A stretch of DNA of 64,000 nt from Exiguobacterium sp. FSL W8-0210. GTDB lineage: Bacteria; Bacillota; Bacilli; Exiguobacteriales; Exiguobacteriaceae. Under the pieces are notes generated by a model. It did not search any database. It worked only from the letters and a program-made list of their open reading frames with translations, and had not been told where the DNA came from. This document shows, in pieces, positions 26,747 to 35,442 of this stretch (the stretch's first letter is position 1; each line of letters begins with the position of its first letter). A program made the position numbers and the translations under genes. The stretch lies in assembly GCF_038006045.1 (NCBI RefSeq), contig NZ_JBBOUK010000001.1, positions 1,405,001 through 1,469,000 of the forward strand. The letters are read 5' to 3'.

Positions 26747-27184
26747 TTATCGGACCTGAATCAAAAAGGCGGATAGACCGTCACCATGTTCGTTCCATCC
26801 GGCAACGACCTCATAGGTATACGTACCTTGAGCAGACGGTGCGCTAAGAATGTCGTTTTTTAATGAAACCTGTTCACTTTTCGTTTTCGAATCCCAGCGT
26901 ACGACTTCGAGCGAATCGGGTTTACGATCAAACGAGAGATGAATTTTGTCAGAGGGTGAGACGATGACGGGTTTACTTTTTACAGTCATATGTAGCGCAT
27001 CGACATAAACCATGTCCGCACATTGAGCGCTGAACATACTGGACCAGCAATAAGAACCTTGGACAGTCGGTATCGTTTTACCGTTTACTTCGACGTTTGG
27101 ATCATAGGGTTCAATTCGAAACGGTTCAAAATAGATGAAAAAAGCGATCATAGCGATCAAACAACCGATCAAGATGTATTTCAG
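26747..27184 (-). CDS. Membrane-anchored extracytoplasmic protein (paralogue of the protein at 30917)
   Basis: First gene of the four-gene operon. One N-terminal membrane helix, then FEPFR and a mature domain with the phrase TVQGSYCW, a second Cys (SAQC), and a beta-rich C-terminus. The same order (FEPFR, TVQGSYCW, a Cys about 10 residues later) is seen in the protein encoded at 30917-31354, so the two are paralogues and the Cys pair probably forms a disulfide. The start is odd: the only frame-matching codon well spaced from AAGGAGG is CTG 27184 (giving a helix start like the paralogue's), while TTG 27172 is 22 nt away. No ATG fits. Confidence 0.65.
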   Translation of the reverse strand: MKYILIGCLIAMIAFFIYFEPFRIEPYDPNVEVNGKTIPTVQGSYCWSSMFSAQCADMVYVDALHMTVKSKPVIVSPSDKIHLSFDRKPDSLEVVRWDSKTKSEQVSLKNDILSAPSAQGTYTYEVVAGWNEHGDGLSAFLIQVR

Positions 27185-27332
27185 AATAGGAGCACCTCCT
27201 TAAAAATAAGTATCGTAAAGTGAATAAGCTGATTATACTTAGCATATTTTTCCACGAGAAACAATTGAATCCCTTCTACTGGTGGATAGAGTTTCGGAGA
27301 AGTTGATATTATTGACTCATCCTTTAAAATAA

Positions 27333-27380
27333 AAAAAGACAGCGGTTCATGAGCGAATTCGCTGAACCTCTGTCCTTTTG
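27333..27380 (-). terminator. Terminator of the T-box operon
   Basis: GACAGCGGTTCA (27338-27349) pairs with TGAACCTCTGTC (27363-27374) with one mismatch; the T run lies on the minus strand. Confidence 0.7.
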
Positions 27381-27407
27381 ATGGTCGACTATACAAACTG
27401 ATTTGAT

Positions 27408-28619
27408 TTAACCAATCTTGTCCGCCGTATCCGGTATGGCGTTTCTTCGTTGACGCGATACACCGATTCCTAAAGCAATAGCTGCTCCAAGACAACTCGA
27501 TAAGCAGCCGAAGAGTAAATACAGAGAGGGTGTGGATTCGCCGATCATGACGGATGCGATTCCGCCGATGACGGGGAAGAGCGCGACCATATAGCCGCTC
27601 TTCGCACCACCAACTCGTTCGACGAGTTTCAGGTAAAACAGCCATGCGAGAAATGATGCGATCACGGTTAAATATAGTAAAGCAGAAAGATAGGTGACGG
27701 TTGTCGGGAGCGTGAGCGGTGTTCCTTGGAACCAGACGATTGCGCCCATCAGTAGACTCGCGACAGTAAATCCGATCGCGTTGGCATGAACCGGGTTGAT
27801 CCGTTGCTTGGCGTTACGCGCTGAACTGGCGTCACCTACTGACGTCAATAGCGTGCCGACTAGAGCAATCAAGACACCTTTCAAATCGGTCAGTCCATCG
27901 ATGCTACTTAGATTCGGAACAATCAGGACACCGACGCCGATGATACCAAAACATCCGCCAATCCAGACACGAGCGTGAAGCTTCTCTTTTAAAAAGAGTC
28001 GCAGGGCAATCGGCGTCAGAATGACTTTGAGTGAGAAAATCAACGTCACGATGGCAGCAGAGCTTAATATTGTTGCGTAATAGAGACATAAGTAACTAAG
28101 TGCAAAGTTGCAGACACCAAACACGATGATGATCTTGTCAAACGAAACGCTATCGTACAATAAAGCATCAGGAATCATTTCAATGATTTGAAAACCGGCT
28201 TTCTTATAAGCCGCAATTGCTCGTGCATTGTGCGAAAACACTTCGAGTTCAAGTTGACCCAGCTGAAGTTCTTCGAAACAAAATCGAAAGATACACGCGA
28301 TTGCCTCTGTCCCGTATCCTTGACCGGTCCAGGGGAGGGCACGCAGTGAAATCCGAAAGCCAGCGATTCCTGAATCCAAATCGATATCAAGTATCGAACA
28401 CTCACCAATCATCTCACCCGACGTCAGGCAAATTGCAAAATCATGACGCGTCGCATCAGCTTGAATCGAGAGAATATGCTGTTCAATCTGTTCGAGCGAA
28501 AACGTCACTGTCGTTCCGGTCAGGTAACGTAATGTCTCATTTTGTGTTTGTTCGAAGAAGACGCGCGCGTCCGTCACTTCAATCTGGCGTAGAAAAATTC
28601 GTTCTCCAGTCAACTGCAT
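27408..28619 (-). CDS. In-frame chimera: GNAT acetyltransferase fused to a truncated EamA/DMT permease
   Basis: 403-residue protein. Residues 1 to about 165 are a RimJ/RimL-type acetyltransferase (TGERIFLRQIEVTDA, GQGYGTEAIACIFRF, ARAIAAYKKAGFQ), ending abruptly after SFDKII where such proteins normally have a few more residues. From about residue 166 the chain turns directly into an EamA/DMT transporter with about eight membrane helices, starting in what should be the third helix (FALSYLCLYYATILSSAAIVTLIFSL); the usual first two helices are missing. A deletion between adjacent genes would explain this. ATG 28619 follows AAAGGAAG, 19 bp after the MFS stop, so it shares the T-box leader. Whether the product works is unknown. 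Confidence 0.78.
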   Translation of the reverse strand: MQLTGERIFLRQIEVTDARVFFEQTQNETLRYLTGTTVTFSLEQIEQHILSIQADATRHDFAICLTSGEMIGECSILDIDLDSGIAGFRISLRALPWTGQGYGTEAIACIFRFCFEELQLGQLELEVFSHNARAIAAYKKAGFQIIEMIPDALLYDSVSFDKIIIVFGVCNFALSYLCLYYATILSSAAIVTLIFSLKVILTPIALRLFLKEKLHARVWIGGCFGIIGVGVLIVPNLSSIDGLTDLKGVLIALVGTLLTSVGDASSARNAKQRINPVHANAIGFTVASLLMGAIVWFQGTPLTLPTTVTYLSALLYLTVIASFLAWLFYLKLVERVGGAKSGYMVALFPVIGGIASVMIGESTPSLYLLFGCLSSCLGAAIALGIGVSRQRRNAIPDTADKIG

Positions 28620-28638
28620 GAATATCTTCCTTTCCTTC

Positions 28639-29865
28639 TCATGACGAAAGTTTAATCGTTTCATCGGTTTCGGTCGTAAAATATTGACGTTTCGTTCGGT
28701 CTTGCACGATGAAGACGATCAAGCCACCAATCAGGAGGAAGCTAACTGAAGCAACGGTATACGTCAAGCGGATCGAGGTCTCGGCATATAGACCGATCAA
28801 GGCAGTCAGTAGAATGACACCAGTCGATTGTACAACGTGGATGCTACTGAGGAACCGTCCCATCAATTCGACCGGAATGTGTGTTTGAGCAAACGTCATG
28901 AAGCCAGTGTTTGCGAATGCAAGGGCAAAACTTAGCAAGAAAAAGCCGATCGCTGCAATCAAGAATGACGTCGCCGAGGCAAAGATCAAGTAACCGACAG
29001 GCGTCATCAGTGCCCCAAACTGGATCAAGAACCGGAGCGACAAGCGATGCGTAAAGGTTGCATTGACCGCGGAACCACAGATGATGCCGATTCCGGCGAT
29101 ACTGACGAGGAATCCATACGTACTCTCGTCCATCTGCAAAACGATCGTCGCAAACGAGGCTTCAAGCGAATCGAGTCCGCTCATCAAGACGATCATCAGC
29201 GCATAGAAGGCGTAGACGAGCGTGATGTAGCGCCGAGTCCGTGCAAACTGAAAGGTTTCTTTCCAGTCCTTAAGAATCACTCGGAGTGAGAAGGGGACTG
29301 CTGTAGTCGCCGCCAAGCGGACGTCAGGCAAGACGGACAATAGAGTGGCAGAACACAACAGTGCTCCCGCGTTGAGGACAATCGCCGTCTCAGGAGAACC
29401 GATTAAAAATAAAAAGCCGGCAATCGATGGTCCGAGAATGAAACCGGCCGACTGAATGAAATTCTTTAATGCATTGAACCGTTGGCGACTAATCTCTGGC
29501 ACGATCTTCGTCATGTAGATCAATGAGGATGTCTCAAATAGCGTGTTACCGATGTTCAAGATGAAGACGAGCGCATAAAGAACATACAATGAATCGATCA
29601 ATGTCAGTGAAAAGACGAGCACGGCGCGCCCGACGTCAAGTATTACGAGCAAGCGACGTTGATTGATTCGATCGACGACACTGCCGGACCAAAGACTCGT
29701 CAACAGCGCGGAGATCGGTAACAGGATATAGAGAACGGAGACGGCGAACGCCGATCCCGTTCGTTCGAGGACGATTAAATTCAAAGCGATGAAGTAGACC
29801 CAAGCTCCAATGTTCGAGACACCGACACCAAGTAACAGCAATCCAGGGTATTTCCAATTCGACAT
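28639..29865 (-). CDS. MFS transporter under T-box control
   Basis: 408-residue major facilitator with twelve hydrophobic segments, of the MFS_3-like group that includes macrolide and siderophore exporters (SGSVVDRINQRRLLVILD between helices 2 and 3). ATG 29865 follows AAGGAG. It is the first gene after a complete T-box leader, so its expression should rise when a particular tRNA is uncharged. That points to an amino acid or a derivative as the transported compound, in either direction; the family alone would suggest drug export. Confidence 0.85.
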   Translation of the reverse strand: MSNWKYPGLLLLGVGVSNIGAWVYFIALNLIVLERTGSAFAVSVLYILLPISALLTSLWSGSVVDRINQRRLLVILDVGRAVLVFSLTLIDSLYVLYALVFILNIGNTLFETSSLIYMTKIVPEISRQRFNALKNFIQSAGFILGPSIAGFLFLIGSPETAIVLNAGALLCSATLLSVLPDVRLAATTAVPFSLRVILKDWKETFQFARTRRYITLVYAFYALMIVLMSGLDSLEASFATIVLQMDESTYGFLVSIAGIGIICGSAVNATFTHRLSLRFLIQFGALMTPVGYLIFASATSFLIAAIGFFLLSFALAFANTGFMTFAQTHIPVELMGRFLSSIHVVQSTGVILLTALIGLYAETSIRLTYTVASVSFLLIGGLIVFIVQDRTKRQYFTTETDETIKLSS

Positions 29866-29902
29866 ATGACACACTCCTTTTTTTATTGTATTTTAAGCCA
29901 AT

Positions 29903-30177
29903 AAAAAAAATCCCACCTCCAAGACGTTGGTCTTGGGGATGAGACTGTGCGTGTCGTGGTGCCACCCCTGTTCGCGAAACCGTCACCGGTACCGCCTTCA
30001 TCGGTACGACCGCTTTTAAACGGCAAATACCTGAGCTCGATAACGGGAGCACCCGTCACGATATCCCCGATTCGGTTCCACCGTGCTGCTCAGAGGCTTG
30101 GTTCGGTCAATGACTTTTGCTCCTTCCCACCAATCGGAGCTCTCTAGGAAAAATCGAAATGACGTACTGTTCTCTTT
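29903..30177 (-). promoter_or_regulatory. T-box riboswitch leader
   Basis: Reading leftward: Stem I with the AGTAC loop side (about 30164), the AGAGAG bulge and GGTGGGAAGGAGC distal part (30121-30144), then the specifier-loop side CGAACCAAGC (30105-30096), the T-box core GGGGTGGCACCACG (29968-29955) and a terminator (29941-29903) with stem CCCCAAGAC/GTCTTGGAGG ending in eight T residues. The acceptor-pairing bulge TGGC predicts a tRNA with discriminator base G73. The specifier codon cannot be fixed by eye: AAC, ACC, CCA or CAA are possible in the loop, and G73 favours Asn (AAC) or Gln (CAA). It controls the MFS gene and the chimera behind it. Confidence 0.88.
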
Positions 30178-30389
30178 AATGCGTTTGATTCATATGATTT
30201 GTCTCATCCTAGCATATGCCAAATGATACCGTAAAGAATTTTTATCATTTTTTTACAATTGTTGAAAAAAGTACATAGGTATCAAAATTTGAAAAAAGAT
30301 AAAAGTGGTAAAATATGTAACGTGCTATATGTTACATTGTCTTAGTTATGTGTTCACTTTCAAGAAAGTCATACGAAGGAGGGAAAGAA

Positions 30390-30869
30390 ATGAAACGTTT
30401 GATTTTTTTCATATCTCCACTCCTTGTTCTTACCGGAACTGTCTTTTTCACGACGTTCCGTCCGATCGAGCAAGCAATCTATTTCTTAATCTTATTTTTA
30501 CTGACCTGTCTGTCAGCGATGACAGTAGTGGAGCGTCTCGTCAAACATCATGATGTGATCCGGCGACTGAACACGATCCATCCACTCATCGGGATCGTAC
30601 TGGGTACCGTCATACTTGCTGTTATCATTGGTAGTCTATTTTGGATAGCACCTTCGCTAACGCACGCAAGTCCCGTCGGTCTTCTCGTCTCGTTCCTCTT
30701 CATGTATGGCGGAATCTTAGTCCTCGGCTTCATCGTCAGTTGTTTCTTCGAAGGCATCACGCGTCAACCGAAGGATCAATTGATTCGCCGAGTCTTTCTG
30801 TTCATCGGAACCGGCTATCTCATCTTGACTGTCTTCGGAATTTTGCAGCTGTACCGTCAAACTGGATGA
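30390..30869 (+). CDS. Hypothetical membrane protein
   Basis: 159 residues with five hydrophobic segments and no motif that I recognise. ATG 30390 follows GGAGGG; an in-frame start farther upstream is behind that site. Monocistronic, divergent from the T-box operon. Confidence 0.6.
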   Translation: MKRLIFFISPLLVLTGTVFFTTFRPIEQAIYFLILFLLTCLSAMTVVERLVKHHDVIRRLNTIHPLIGIVLGTVILAVIIGSLFWIAPSLTHASPVGLLVSFLFMYGGILVLGFIVSCFFEGITRQPKDQLIRRVFLFIGTGYLILTVFGILQLYRQTG

Positions 30870-30875
30870 CAGCAA

Positions 30876-30908
30876 AACCCCACTGACGCAATAAGACGAC
30901 AGTGGGGA
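30876..30908. terminator. Bidirectional terminator
   Basis: CCCCACTG (30878-30885) pairs with CAGTGGGG (30900-30907) between two converging genes. Confidence 0.65.
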
Positions 30909-30916
30909 TATTGTGT

Positions 30917-31354
30917 TTACTGAACTTTTAACGAGAATCCGAATTGTCCGTCTCCTTGTTTCCAGCGGGAGTTTAATTCATAAGCATAGATACCAGGCTT
31001 TGTTGGAGCATTGAACTGGTAATTGTTCAAAGTGACGCGAGACTCTTGTTTTTGATCATCCCATTGTATCAGTTTCACGCTTTTAGGATCACCGGATAAC
31101 TCGACACGGACGGGTGCTCCAGCAGAGACGGTAACTGGCGTTTTCCCTTTTGCTAGGTCAAGACCGTCACGGTACATCTTATCGACACATTGACTGCGAA
31201 GTAAACTATCCCAACAATAAGAGCCTTGGACGGTCGGGACATTCTTTCCGTTTGCCTCGACGTCAGGGTTTGGCGGCGCACCACGGAACGGTTCGAAAAC
31301 GATGATGCAAACGACTAGAATAAGAAGAACGGCTAACACTAAGGTACGTTTCAT
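30917..31354 (-). CDS. Membrane-anchored extracytoplasmic protein (paralogue of the protein at 26747)
   Basis: 145 residues: an N-terminal membrane helix, FEPFRG, then TVQGSYCW and a second Cys in RSQC, followed by a beta-rich domain. Same layout as the protein at 26747-27184 but here with a normal ATG after GGAGG. An IS30-family element is inserted 31 bp upstream, so the original promoter may be separated from the gene. Confidence 0.65.
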   Translation of the reverse strand: MKRTLVLAVLLILVVCIIVFEPFRGAPPNPDVEANGKNVPTVQGSYCWDSLLRSQCVDKMYRDGLDLAKGKTPVTVSAGAPVRVELSGDPKSVKLIQWDDQKQESRVTLNNYQFNAPTKPGIYAYELNSRWKQGDGQFGFSLKVQ

Positions 31355-31388
31355 GAGACACCTCCATTTGTTTTTATTTATTTTATCA

Positions 31389-32443
31389 GACGGTTTGTCA
31401 AATTAAGCGCAACACTTCTTCGGAAAAGACCTCGTATGCAGTTTTCCAATCCAAACACTTCCTTGGTCGATTGTTGATTCTAGAAAGTGCGTAATCTAAT
31501 TCTGTCTTGTTGATCATTCCGAAGTTGGTTCCCTTTGGGAAGAACTCACGGAGAAGACCATTTGCATTCTCATTGCTGCCACGTTGCCATGAAGAATAGG
31601 GATCCGCAAAGTACATTGGGATACCAAGAGAGTCCTGTATCCGTTCGTGACAGCTGAACTCCTTACCGCGATCCGTCGTCATGGTTTGAAACGTTCCCGA
31701 TGGGAAAGAAGAGTAAAGTGTTTGGATGGCATGTTCCATCGAGTGAGAAGAACGGTCGACCATCGGTAGTACGATATAGAACCGACTTTTACGTTCGATG
31801 AATGTCGCAACACACGCCTTTGTCTGCCCTCGTCCTGATACGACAGTATCCAACTCCCAATGCCCGAACGTTTCTCGACCCCGGACGTCCGACGGACGTT
31901 TACTGATCGGAAGCCCGATGTTGAAGCGACCTCTTGTCTCACGTGGCTTTTGGCGCTTTCCTTTTTGTCGTAAAACGCCTAAATCGCTCTTGATGAATCC
32001 TTTATATATCCATCGATAGATTGTACTGTACGATGGTCCCTGTTCGTGAAAGAGCCGTCCGGCGATCTGTTCGGGAGACCATGTCTCTCGCAGTTTCGAA
32101 AGGATACATGAGCCAAGCGAAGTGCTGAACAGCGTGCGTGCTCCACAATTCTTTTTTTGCATCTCATAACGCAGTCCGGCGTTGATCGCATTGTAGGAAG
32201 GATTCCGTTTGAGCTCACGTGAAATCGTGGACGGCTGTCGTCCGAGATGCTGAGCGATCTTTCGCATTGAAAATCCAAGCTCTAGATAAGTTTCTATTTT
32301 GACTCTTTCTGATGTGGTAAGATGAACATAGCTCATAACGAATCCTCCGTTGAATTTGGTGTGGTAACTCTATTCTACACGAGGTCGTTATGGGTTTTTT
32401 TTGTGTTTTCAGCTAGGTGTTGCACTTAATATTACAATTCGTC
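31389..32443 (-). mobile_element. IS30-family insertion sequence, copy 1
   Basis: 1055-bp element with imperfect terminal inverted repeats (outer ends GACGGTTTGTC and GACGAATTGTA, both leading into TTAAG[C/T]GCAACAC). It is flanked by ATCA on both sides (31385-31388 and 32444-32447), a 4-bp target duplication. It carries one transposase gene. Its sequence matches copy 2 at 50260-51313 except for one A/T in a homopolymer (8 against 7) before the gene. Confidence 0.9.
31398..32336 (-). CDS. IS30-family transposase
   Basis: 312 residues: N-terminal helix-turn-helix (YLELGFSMRKIAQHLGRQPSTISRELKRN) and a DDE catalytic domain with the acidic triad in WELDTVVSG, TTDRGKEF and NENANGLLREFFPKGTNF. Identical to the product of copy 2, so both copies are recent. 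Stop codon lies 9 bp inside the element end. Confidence 0.95.
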   Translation of the reverse strand: MSYVHLTTSERVKIETYLELGFSMRKIAQHLGRQPSTISRELKRNPSYNAINAGLRYEMQKKNCGARTLFSTSLGSCILSKLRETWSPEQIAGRLFHEQGPSYSTIYRWIYKGFIKSDLGVLRQKGKRQKPRETRGRFNIGLPISKRPSDVRGRETFGHWELDTVVSGRGQTKACVATFIERKSRFYIVLPMVDRSSHSMEHAIQTLYSSFPSGTFQTMTTDRGKEFSCHERIQDSLGIPMYFADPYSSWQRGSNENANGLLREFFPKGTNFGMINKTELDYALSRINNRPRKCLDWKTAYEVFSEEVLRLI

Positions 32444-32459
32444 ATCAAAATAAAACAAA

Positions 32460-32936
32460 GCAAGCGGAGGTGTCTTTCAAAAGAAAGGCTATTCCTTTCT
32501 TAAATTTCGAGAATCCGTTGTTGATGGATGGGTGCTTGATCCAGCGGTAATGTTGCGACGTACAACTGAATGTTTGTTAGTGGAACCTCCGGGAGAAAAT
32601 CAAGGACATCATCATGTTGAAGCGCACGTGTGGTCGCAGCGGCCGTCGTACCGCGCTCATGCCAGTGGAATCGTCCGCTCTGGAACCGTTGCGTCCTTAC
32701 AAGAAGCAATGAGGCAGGAAATTCAAATCCGTATTCGGACTGTTCCGCGATTAGAGCCATCGCATCTGCCAGCATACGCTCGGCTTTTGTCGCAAGCTGA
32801 TGATTGTACACGGCTTGATTTATCGACGGAAGAGGATATTCCAGAGTTACTCGTCATGCTTGCGAAACAAGACGTCAAAGTCTACGAGGTGCAGATTGAA
32901 CGCCAATCGTTAGAAGAGATTTTCTTAGCGGTCTGA
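32460..32936 (+). pseudogene. Fragment of an ABC transporter ATP-binding protein gene
   Basis: Scraps of the ATPase remain: VLDPA near 32530 (the post-Walker-B segment, NGLDPA-like) and then a 3' part in good frame from about 32660 to 32936 (HASGIVRSGTVASLQEAM, ending LEEIFLAV), typical for the C-terminus of BcrA/YxlF-type ATPases. Walker A and most of the first half are gone and frames change more than once. It begins just beyond the IS30 copy, so deletion next to the element is possible. Confidence 0.7.
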
Positions 32937-33536
32937 CCGATCAGCCTCTGATTCCGTCTCCGGAAGCTCTTCGAGTAAGAGACGACCTCCGTCATTCCAT
33001 TGACCGTACATCTGATTCAGTTTCGTTTTTTCAATCAACGTTTGCAGACGTTTTTCATAGAGAGCGGGATCCTTACGTACACTTTGAATCGTATCAATCC
33101 GGATGCGTCGATAGAGCTCCGGGAAGTCATTAAACTGTTCATGAACGACCGGGTCTTCTTGTAGACGCGTCTTTATTACGTCATCAATAACGAACGCATC
33201 AGGTCGCATATCCGGGAGAACTTGTCGTCCGGACGGTTGCATCAAACCGAGCCGTTCTAAGCGACGGACCCGTTCCTTATTTAGTTCGGTCCAGTTACTG
33301 TTCTTTCGACGCGGGGTGAACCGTTGCGCCAGTTCACCGTCCGCTGTCTTCTTCACAATTCCATCAATCCAGCCGAAACAAAGTGCCTCCTCGACGGCAT
33401 CAAGATAGAGTAAACCTTCTCCTGACTGTTTTCGACTGAGCATCACCCAACAAAAGGATACGTGATCCGCGTGTTTCGTCAACCATTGTCGAAAGTCCTC
33501 GCGATTAGTGAACCGTAAGACGTCCGTGATCTCCAT
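32925..33536 (-). CDS. YdeI/OmpD-associated family protein
   Basis: 203-residue cytosolic protein. The conserved opening FTNREDFRQWLTKHAD, then EALCFGWIDGIVKK and RFTPRRKNSNWTELNKERVRRLERLGLM, define the YdeI family. Members are linked to resistance against some antimicrobial peptides in enterobacteria, but their biochemical function is unsettled. ATG 33536 follows an AGGAGG-type site. Confidence 0.85.
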   Translation of the reverse strand: MEITDVLRFTNREDFRQWLTKHADHVSFCWVMLSRKQSGEGLLYLDAVEEALCFGWIDGIVKKTADGELAQRFTPRRKNSNWTELNKERVRRLERLGLMQPSGRQVLPDMRPDAFVIDDVIKTRLQEDPVVHEQFNDFPELYRRIRIDTIQSVRKDPALYEKRLQTLIEKTKLNQMYGQWNDGGRLLLEELPETESEADRSDR

Positions 33537-33559
33537 GCTCGTTCCTCCTGTTCATATCG

Positions 33560-33593
33560 AAATCCCCCTTCGTGTTACACGAGGAGGGATTTC
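33560..33593. terminator. Terminator between the YdeI gene and the diguanylate cyclase gene
   Basis: AAATCC and TCGTG pair with CACGA and GGATTT around a short loop. Confidence 0.65.
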
Positions 33594-33599
33594 ACCTTT

Positions 33600-34685
33600 T
33601 TATCGTAACGGGTCATGATGAAAGACACGATTCCGACCACTCTTTTTCGCTTGATAGAGGGCAGCGTCTGCCTGCTGGATTGTCTGTAGAAAATTGTAGA
33701 TCTCAGACGGTTGATGGGTTTGGCGAGACACACCAATCGATAACGTCACTTGTAGCGGTTCCGTCGCTGATAACTCATACGTTCGCGTGGCACTGGCTTC
33801 ACAAATTTGTTCCGCGATTCGACGCGTCTCAGGCAATGAATATTCTGGTAACAGCATCATGAATTCTTCACCGCCGAATCGCCCGAGCACACAAGAAGGG
33901 GGACAATAGGACGTAAGCAAGGCACTGATTTGTCGTAAGATATGATCCCCTCGATCATGACCGTATGTATCGTTGACCTGTTTGAAATGATCGACATCGA
34001 TGATCATGATTGAAAAGTTCATCTGTTGTGATTTATATCGTTGGACCGTCTCTTCTAAATGGCGCCGATTATCAAGTCCCGTCAACATATCCGTCAAAGC
34101 GAGACGCCGATGCATCCGGACTTGATGGAAGTGCCAGCGGACTTGATGCAAAATACTGTGTAGCAGGAGACCGGCACAGCCGTTTCCGACGAGAAATACC
34201 GTCATCGCCGTCACGTCATTCGGACGAACATGTTGAACGAATGGTAAACAAAGAATGAGTGCGATTGAAAAAATGATCGGAAACGAGATAAAGCGATCCG
34301 GTGCTTCATTTTGTAAGTATAAGACAACGATGCTGACGATTAGATACGTACCGACAAGCCAAAATGCATGATTGGAATGAAAAACAAACGTTTGAAGGGA
34401 AGCGAAGACGAGCGTCGTAATGAAGCCGCTACTGATGCCTCCATAGATGAAGGCGATGACGATTAAAGTAATCGACAAATCGAAACGAAATCCCTCATAG
34501 GTGATGGCATTGTGAATGACCCAGTAGCCGGCACCGGTTGCAAGAATGAGCACTAACAGATTTTTTTTCAGCCAACTGTCGAGCGTATTTCGGAATTGAA
34601 ACCGCTTAAAAAAGAATAGAGAGATGAGCACGAAGAAAAAGGTTAAAGCGACGTTGAGGATGAGATGATTCAATGTATTCCACAT
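33600..34685 (-). CDS. Membrane diguanylate cyclase (GGDEF)
   Basis: 361-residue protein. Six hydrophobic segments fill about residues 5-190 and form a sensory membrane module; a GGDEF domain follows (DMLTGLDNRR, IIDVDHFKQVNDTYGHDRGD, active site GRFGGEEF, C-terminal YQAKKSGRNR). The GGEEF signature is intact, so c-di-GMP synthesis is expected. The product-inhibition RxxD site, normally five residues before GGEEF, is absent (PPSC there). No EAL partner domain. Confidence 0.9.
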   Translation of the reverse strand: MWNTLNHLILNVALTFFFVLISLFFFKRFQFRNTLDSWLKKNLLVLILATGAGYWVIHNAITYEGFRFDLSITLIVIAFIYGGISSGFITTLVFASLQTFVFHSNHAFWLVGTYLIVSIVVLYLQNEAPDRFISFPIIFSIALILCLPFVQHVRPNDVTAMTVFLVGNGCAGLLLHSILHQVRWHFHQVRMHRRLALTDMLTGLDNRRHLEETVQRYKSQQMNFSIMIIDVDHFKQVNDTYGHDRGDHILRQISALLTSYCPPSCVLGRFGGEEFMMLLPEYSLPETRRIAEQICEASATRTYELSATEPLQVTLSIGVSRQTHQPSEIYNFLQTIQQADAALYQAKKSGRNRVFHHDPLR

Positions 34686-34839
34686 GTTCGTGTTCCTCTC
34701 GAATGGTTTCTGAAAGATAATTACAATAAAATGATTTACTTAGTAAATATTTATTCTATACAACCAAAGATACCCTAAAGGTGTATTAAAGTATCGTAAT
34801 TACCTTATCTTTAAAAAAGATAACAGGTTCTCTTCTAAA

Positions 34840-35223
34840 TCAATAATACTCTGAGATTTTCTCGCGTGAAGACTCGATTAGATAATCAAGTGAGACGAAA
34901 TTATGAATGAATGCAAACGAGCCAATTTCCTTGATGGATACCCCTAATCTCTCTGCATCTTGATTGCGGACATCTTCATTCGAGTGCAGAATTTCAAAAC
35001 CTGCTGCTTGCATTCTCTCCCCGTCGAATTCGAGGGTGACGATATCTCCATCTTGCCACTCACTCTTCAATTGATGAAAGTGCATTTGGTACGCTTCGCT
35101 TGGAGGATCGACTTCAAACGCGATCCAGCCTTTTGGTGCGTCGACTTGGAATGCCGGCGATAATCCTCCGCGTGACACGATGGATTTCATATGATGCCGA
35201 TGTGTCATATGACGTAATAGCAT
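34840..35223 (-). CDS. Hypothetical protein
   Basis: 127-residue soluble protein, starting LLRHMTHRHHMKSIVSRGGLSPAF, that I do not assign to a family. The opening, with a His-rich segment and MKSIVSRGGL, recalls small ADP-ribosyltransferase-like (DarT/DUF4433-like) folds, where a similar segment contacts NAD, but the evidence is too thin for a call. ATG 35223 follows AAAGGAG. Confidence 0.45.
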   Translation of the reverse strand: MLLRHMTHRHHMKSIVSRGGLSPAFQVDAPKGWIAFEVDPPSEAYQMHFHQLKSEWQDGDIVTLEFDGERMQAAGFEILHSNEDVRNQDAERLGVSIKEIGSFAFIHNFVSLDYLIESSREKISEYY

Positions 35224-35442
35224 GGTCAGACCACTCCTTTTCATCTATTATTACGCGACGGCGTCAGAATATCGAGAAAAATTTTAAAAAGAAATTGATT
35301 CAAAAAATGAAATTGAAAGATAATTGAAATCGGATAACACATTTCCTTGATTCCTGAAAAAGGAAATTTTGAATATCTCCTTTTTGTATAATGAGTGTAA
35401 TCATATTGATCACGAACATTTTTTAAAGGAGGGAACGATTGG

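Noticed and set aside
27181-27645. 154-codon leftward ORF
   Set aside because: Overlaps the permease chimera end, a terminator and the start region of the next gene in another frame; no family features.
29636-30052. 138-codon leftward ORF over the T-box leader
   Set aside because: It runs through the leader and into the MFS gene in another frame; the RNA structure explains the sequence.
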